Below, piece by piece: positions 62,939 through 64,000 of a stretch of 64,000 nt of DNA. Positions within the stretch are counted from its first letter, which is position 1, and each line of letters starts with the position of its first letter. Position numbers and translations under genes: made by a program. The stretch covers positions 1 through 64,000 of the forward strand of contig CAYSCZ010000006.1 in NCBI GenBank assembly GCA_964429655.1. The letters run 5' to 3'. Source of the stretch: CAYSCZ01 sp964429655. GTDB taxonomy: Bacteria > Bacteroidota > Bacteroidia > Cytophagales > Cyclobacteriaceae. The notes under the pieces were generated by a model. The model was not told where the DNA came from, made no database searches, and saw nothing but the letters and a program-made list of their open reading frames with translations.

Positions 62939-63370
62939 CTACTTCAGCCAGGATTTAAACATCCATAATGTTTTTTCCTGCTCATCGATAAAATCAGACA
63001 TGAGGTCTTCGGACCCGTCATCAGAGATATCAGCCGCCTGCTTTTTAATTTCCTTTTGTTCCTTAATAACATGCTCTAGTGTTTCCACAATGTTTTTTAC
63101 GGATTCTTCGGCCTCCGAAACATTTTTTTTAGGCTGTAAATGTGTATTGTTCATATAATCATCGAAGGCATGTAGAGGCACACCACCAATGCTTAAAATT
63201 CTTTCGGCAATTTGATCTATCTTGTCAGCCACATCAATGTATTGCTCCTCAAATTTTTCGTGCAGCTGAAAAAAATGCTTGCCCTGAATGTTCCAATGAA
63301 ATCCTCTTAGGTTCTGATAGTAGATTTGATAGTCAGAAAGTAGGTGATTAAGATTTTCAACTAAGCTCAT
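62939..63370 (-). CDS. dps: Dps family ferritin-like DNA protection protein
   Basis: A 143-residue Dps/ferritin-like protein. The intersubunit ferroxidase ligands are all present: His25 (LRGFHWN), His37 (LHEKF), Glu41, Asp52 and Glu56 (DQIAERI). Such proteins form 12-subunit shells that oxidise Fe(II) with peroxide and store iron, protecting DNA. The N-terminus is short with few basic residues, so DNA binding by a basic tail is unlikely. The gene ends with a strong hairpin and starts 51 bases after the methyltransferase stop. Confidence 0.92.
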   Translation of the reverse strand: MSLVENLNHLLSDYQIYYQNLRGFHWNIQGKHFFQLHEKFEEQYIDVADKIDQIAERILSIGGVPLHAFDDYMNNTHLQPKKNVSEAEESVKNIVETLEHVIKEQKEIKKQAADISDDGSEDLMSDFIDEQEKTLWMFKSWLK

Positions 63371-63421
63371 AATTAATATTATTTTCTAATTAGGAATTAT
63401 TATCATTTAGTGATACGTAAA

Positions 63422-64000
63422 TTATTTCATAGCGATACAGAAAAGATCAAGATTTTGCTCGTCTTGTTTCTTTAAGGAATAGTCATCCAATGAAATATCC
63501 ATGACCAGGTCATCATTATTTTTGTGGAGGTTATTTCTGTTAAACCTGTTTAATAAATCATAAGGCAACCTCAATAAAACACCTGGCAGCCTATATTGCA
63601 GATTGAATATATCCCAACGGGTTATTTTCCTAACTGACTCCCGGTTTCTTTCGTGGTAATCCATAACTTTCTCATTTCCTGCAATCCCCATCATTTCCAC
63701 TGATTTAAATATTGTGCTGACCAGATCAGATAAACCGTTTGCTGTATATTCCCTTACATGCCATGGATTTCTGGTAAGAGACATTTTTTTGTTAGGGGTT
63801 GTAATGATGGCTTTTCCACCTGGCTTTAATACCCTAAAAATTTCTTTAAGAAACTGTTTGTCGTCCTTTATGTGTTCAATCACGTGGAAGGTGACCACAC
63901 AGTCAAATGTTTCGTCTTTTAATCCTTCAAAGGGAGGGAACACCATGGTTTTAAAAGTGATATTTTCATACTTATCAGCTAACCCATCTATTACAGATTT
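63422..64000 (-). CDS. SAM-dependent methyltransferase, partial at window edge
   Basis: The C-terminal 192 residues of a class I methyltransferase; the gene continues beyond base 64000. An in-frame Met codon at 63946 is not the start, because the frame stays open and protein-like upstream (SVIDGLADKYENITFKT). Visible parts are motif IV FDCVVTFHVIEHI and LKEIFRVLKPGGKAIITTPN, typical of the Methyltransf_11/UbiE-like class. A C-terminal RLPGVLLRLPYDLLNRF segment follows. Motif I (the SAM-binding Gly loop) lies outside the window. The substrate is unknown; similar proteins act in glycan or lipid pathways. Confidence 0.8.
   Translation of the reverse strand, partial: KSVIDGLADKYENITFKTMVFPPFEGLKDETFDCVVTFHVIEHIKDDKQFLKEIFRVLKPGGKAIITTPNKKMSLTRNPWHVREYTANGLSDLVSTIFKSVEMMGIAGNEKVMDYHERNRESVRKITRWDIFNLQYRLPGVLLRLPYDLLNRFNRNNLHKNNDDLVMDISLDDYSLKKQDEQNLDLFCIAMK

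Noticed and set aside
1..64000. Search for insertion sequences, prophage, CRISPR arrays, restriction or toxin-antitoxin systems
   Set aside because: No transposase, integrase, phage structural gene, regularly spaced repeat, Cas protein or defence gene was recognised anywhere in the window.

Overview
The window looks like ordinary chromosome from a member of the Bacteroidota, most likely a Cytophagales-type marine or soil glider. Four things support this. The DNA is AT-rich. Several promoters match the Bacteroidota -7 element TAnnTTTG. The proteins include families largely confined to the phylum (SprA, PorU, PorV, GldA/F/G, DUF4292, DUF4837, DUF1599). Clear Shine-Dalgarno sites are rare. I see no insertion sequence, prophage, integrase, CRISPR array or toxin-antitoxin pair.

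Layout. 0.1-1.4 kb (minus): lipoprotein, MazG-like pyrophosphohydrolase and DUF2721 membrane protein. 1.6-6.7 kb (plus): a fatty acyl-AMP ligase fused to a carrier domain, a CcoI/FixI-type copper P-type ATPase and a Uma2 nuclease. 6.7-7.2 kb (minus): an NADPH-dependent FMN reductase. 7.4-13.6 kb (plus): an SDR, the gliding ABC genes gldA-gldF-gldG, a DUF4340 protein and dnaN. 13.9-17.5 kb (minus): a broken amidohydrolase gene, then floA, nfeD and proS. 17.6-20.6 kb (plus): a secreted low-complexity protein and a FadL/OmpP1-like channel. 20.6-22.7 kb (minus): aroK, a DoxX-like protein and a DUF1599 protein. 22.7-24.5 kb (plus): folP and cdaA. 24.5-27.0 kb: the divergent threonine-degradation pair kbl/tdh plus a small conserved-looking protein.

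27.0-49.5 kb is a nearly unbroken plus-strand run: enoyl-CoA hydratase, polysaccharide flippase, sugar nucleotidyltransferase, TPR protein, DUF4292 lipoprotein, EnvC-like factor, tatA, gatA, an MltD-like transglycosylase, DUF4837, the MaeB malic enzyme, ruvA, the giant SprA translocon gene, gcvH and a TonB protein. It ends in a bidirectional terminator facing yicC. 49.6-54.7 kb (minus): an FAD oxidoreductase, a peptidase-like/propeller/barrel outer-membrane protein and yicC. 54.7-62.0 kb (plus): a glyoxalase-II-like hydrolase, pssA, porU, porV and an inactive-type M16 peptidase. The end (minus) carries tRNA-Ala(GGC), an NlpC/P60 lipoprotein, dps and a methyltransferase cut by the window edge.

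How the genes work together. Three separate loci (gldAFG, sprA, porU-porV) belong to gliding and type IX secretion. SprA is the translocon, PorV the shuttle and PorU the sortase. A second theme is envelope building: flippase, nucleotidyltransferase, TPR/DUF4292/EnvC, MltD, NlpC and PssA. A third is metabolism: shikimate kinase and dihydropteroate synthase both lie on the chorismate/pABA/folate route, and Kbl plus Tdh convert threonine to glycine and acetyl-CoA.

The least ordinary points are: a decayed amidohydrolase with several independent lesions; an outer-membrane protein with a degenerate peptidase-like domain; an orphan acyl-AMP ligase/ACP fusion; a ccoI gene without cbb3 neighbours but with an FNR-like dyad; a palindrome shared by two divergent promoters; and repeated use of TTG starts, four at TTGA stop/start junctions. 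I did not find a convincing wholly new multi-gene system. Family assignments come from reading the proteins; no database search was run.
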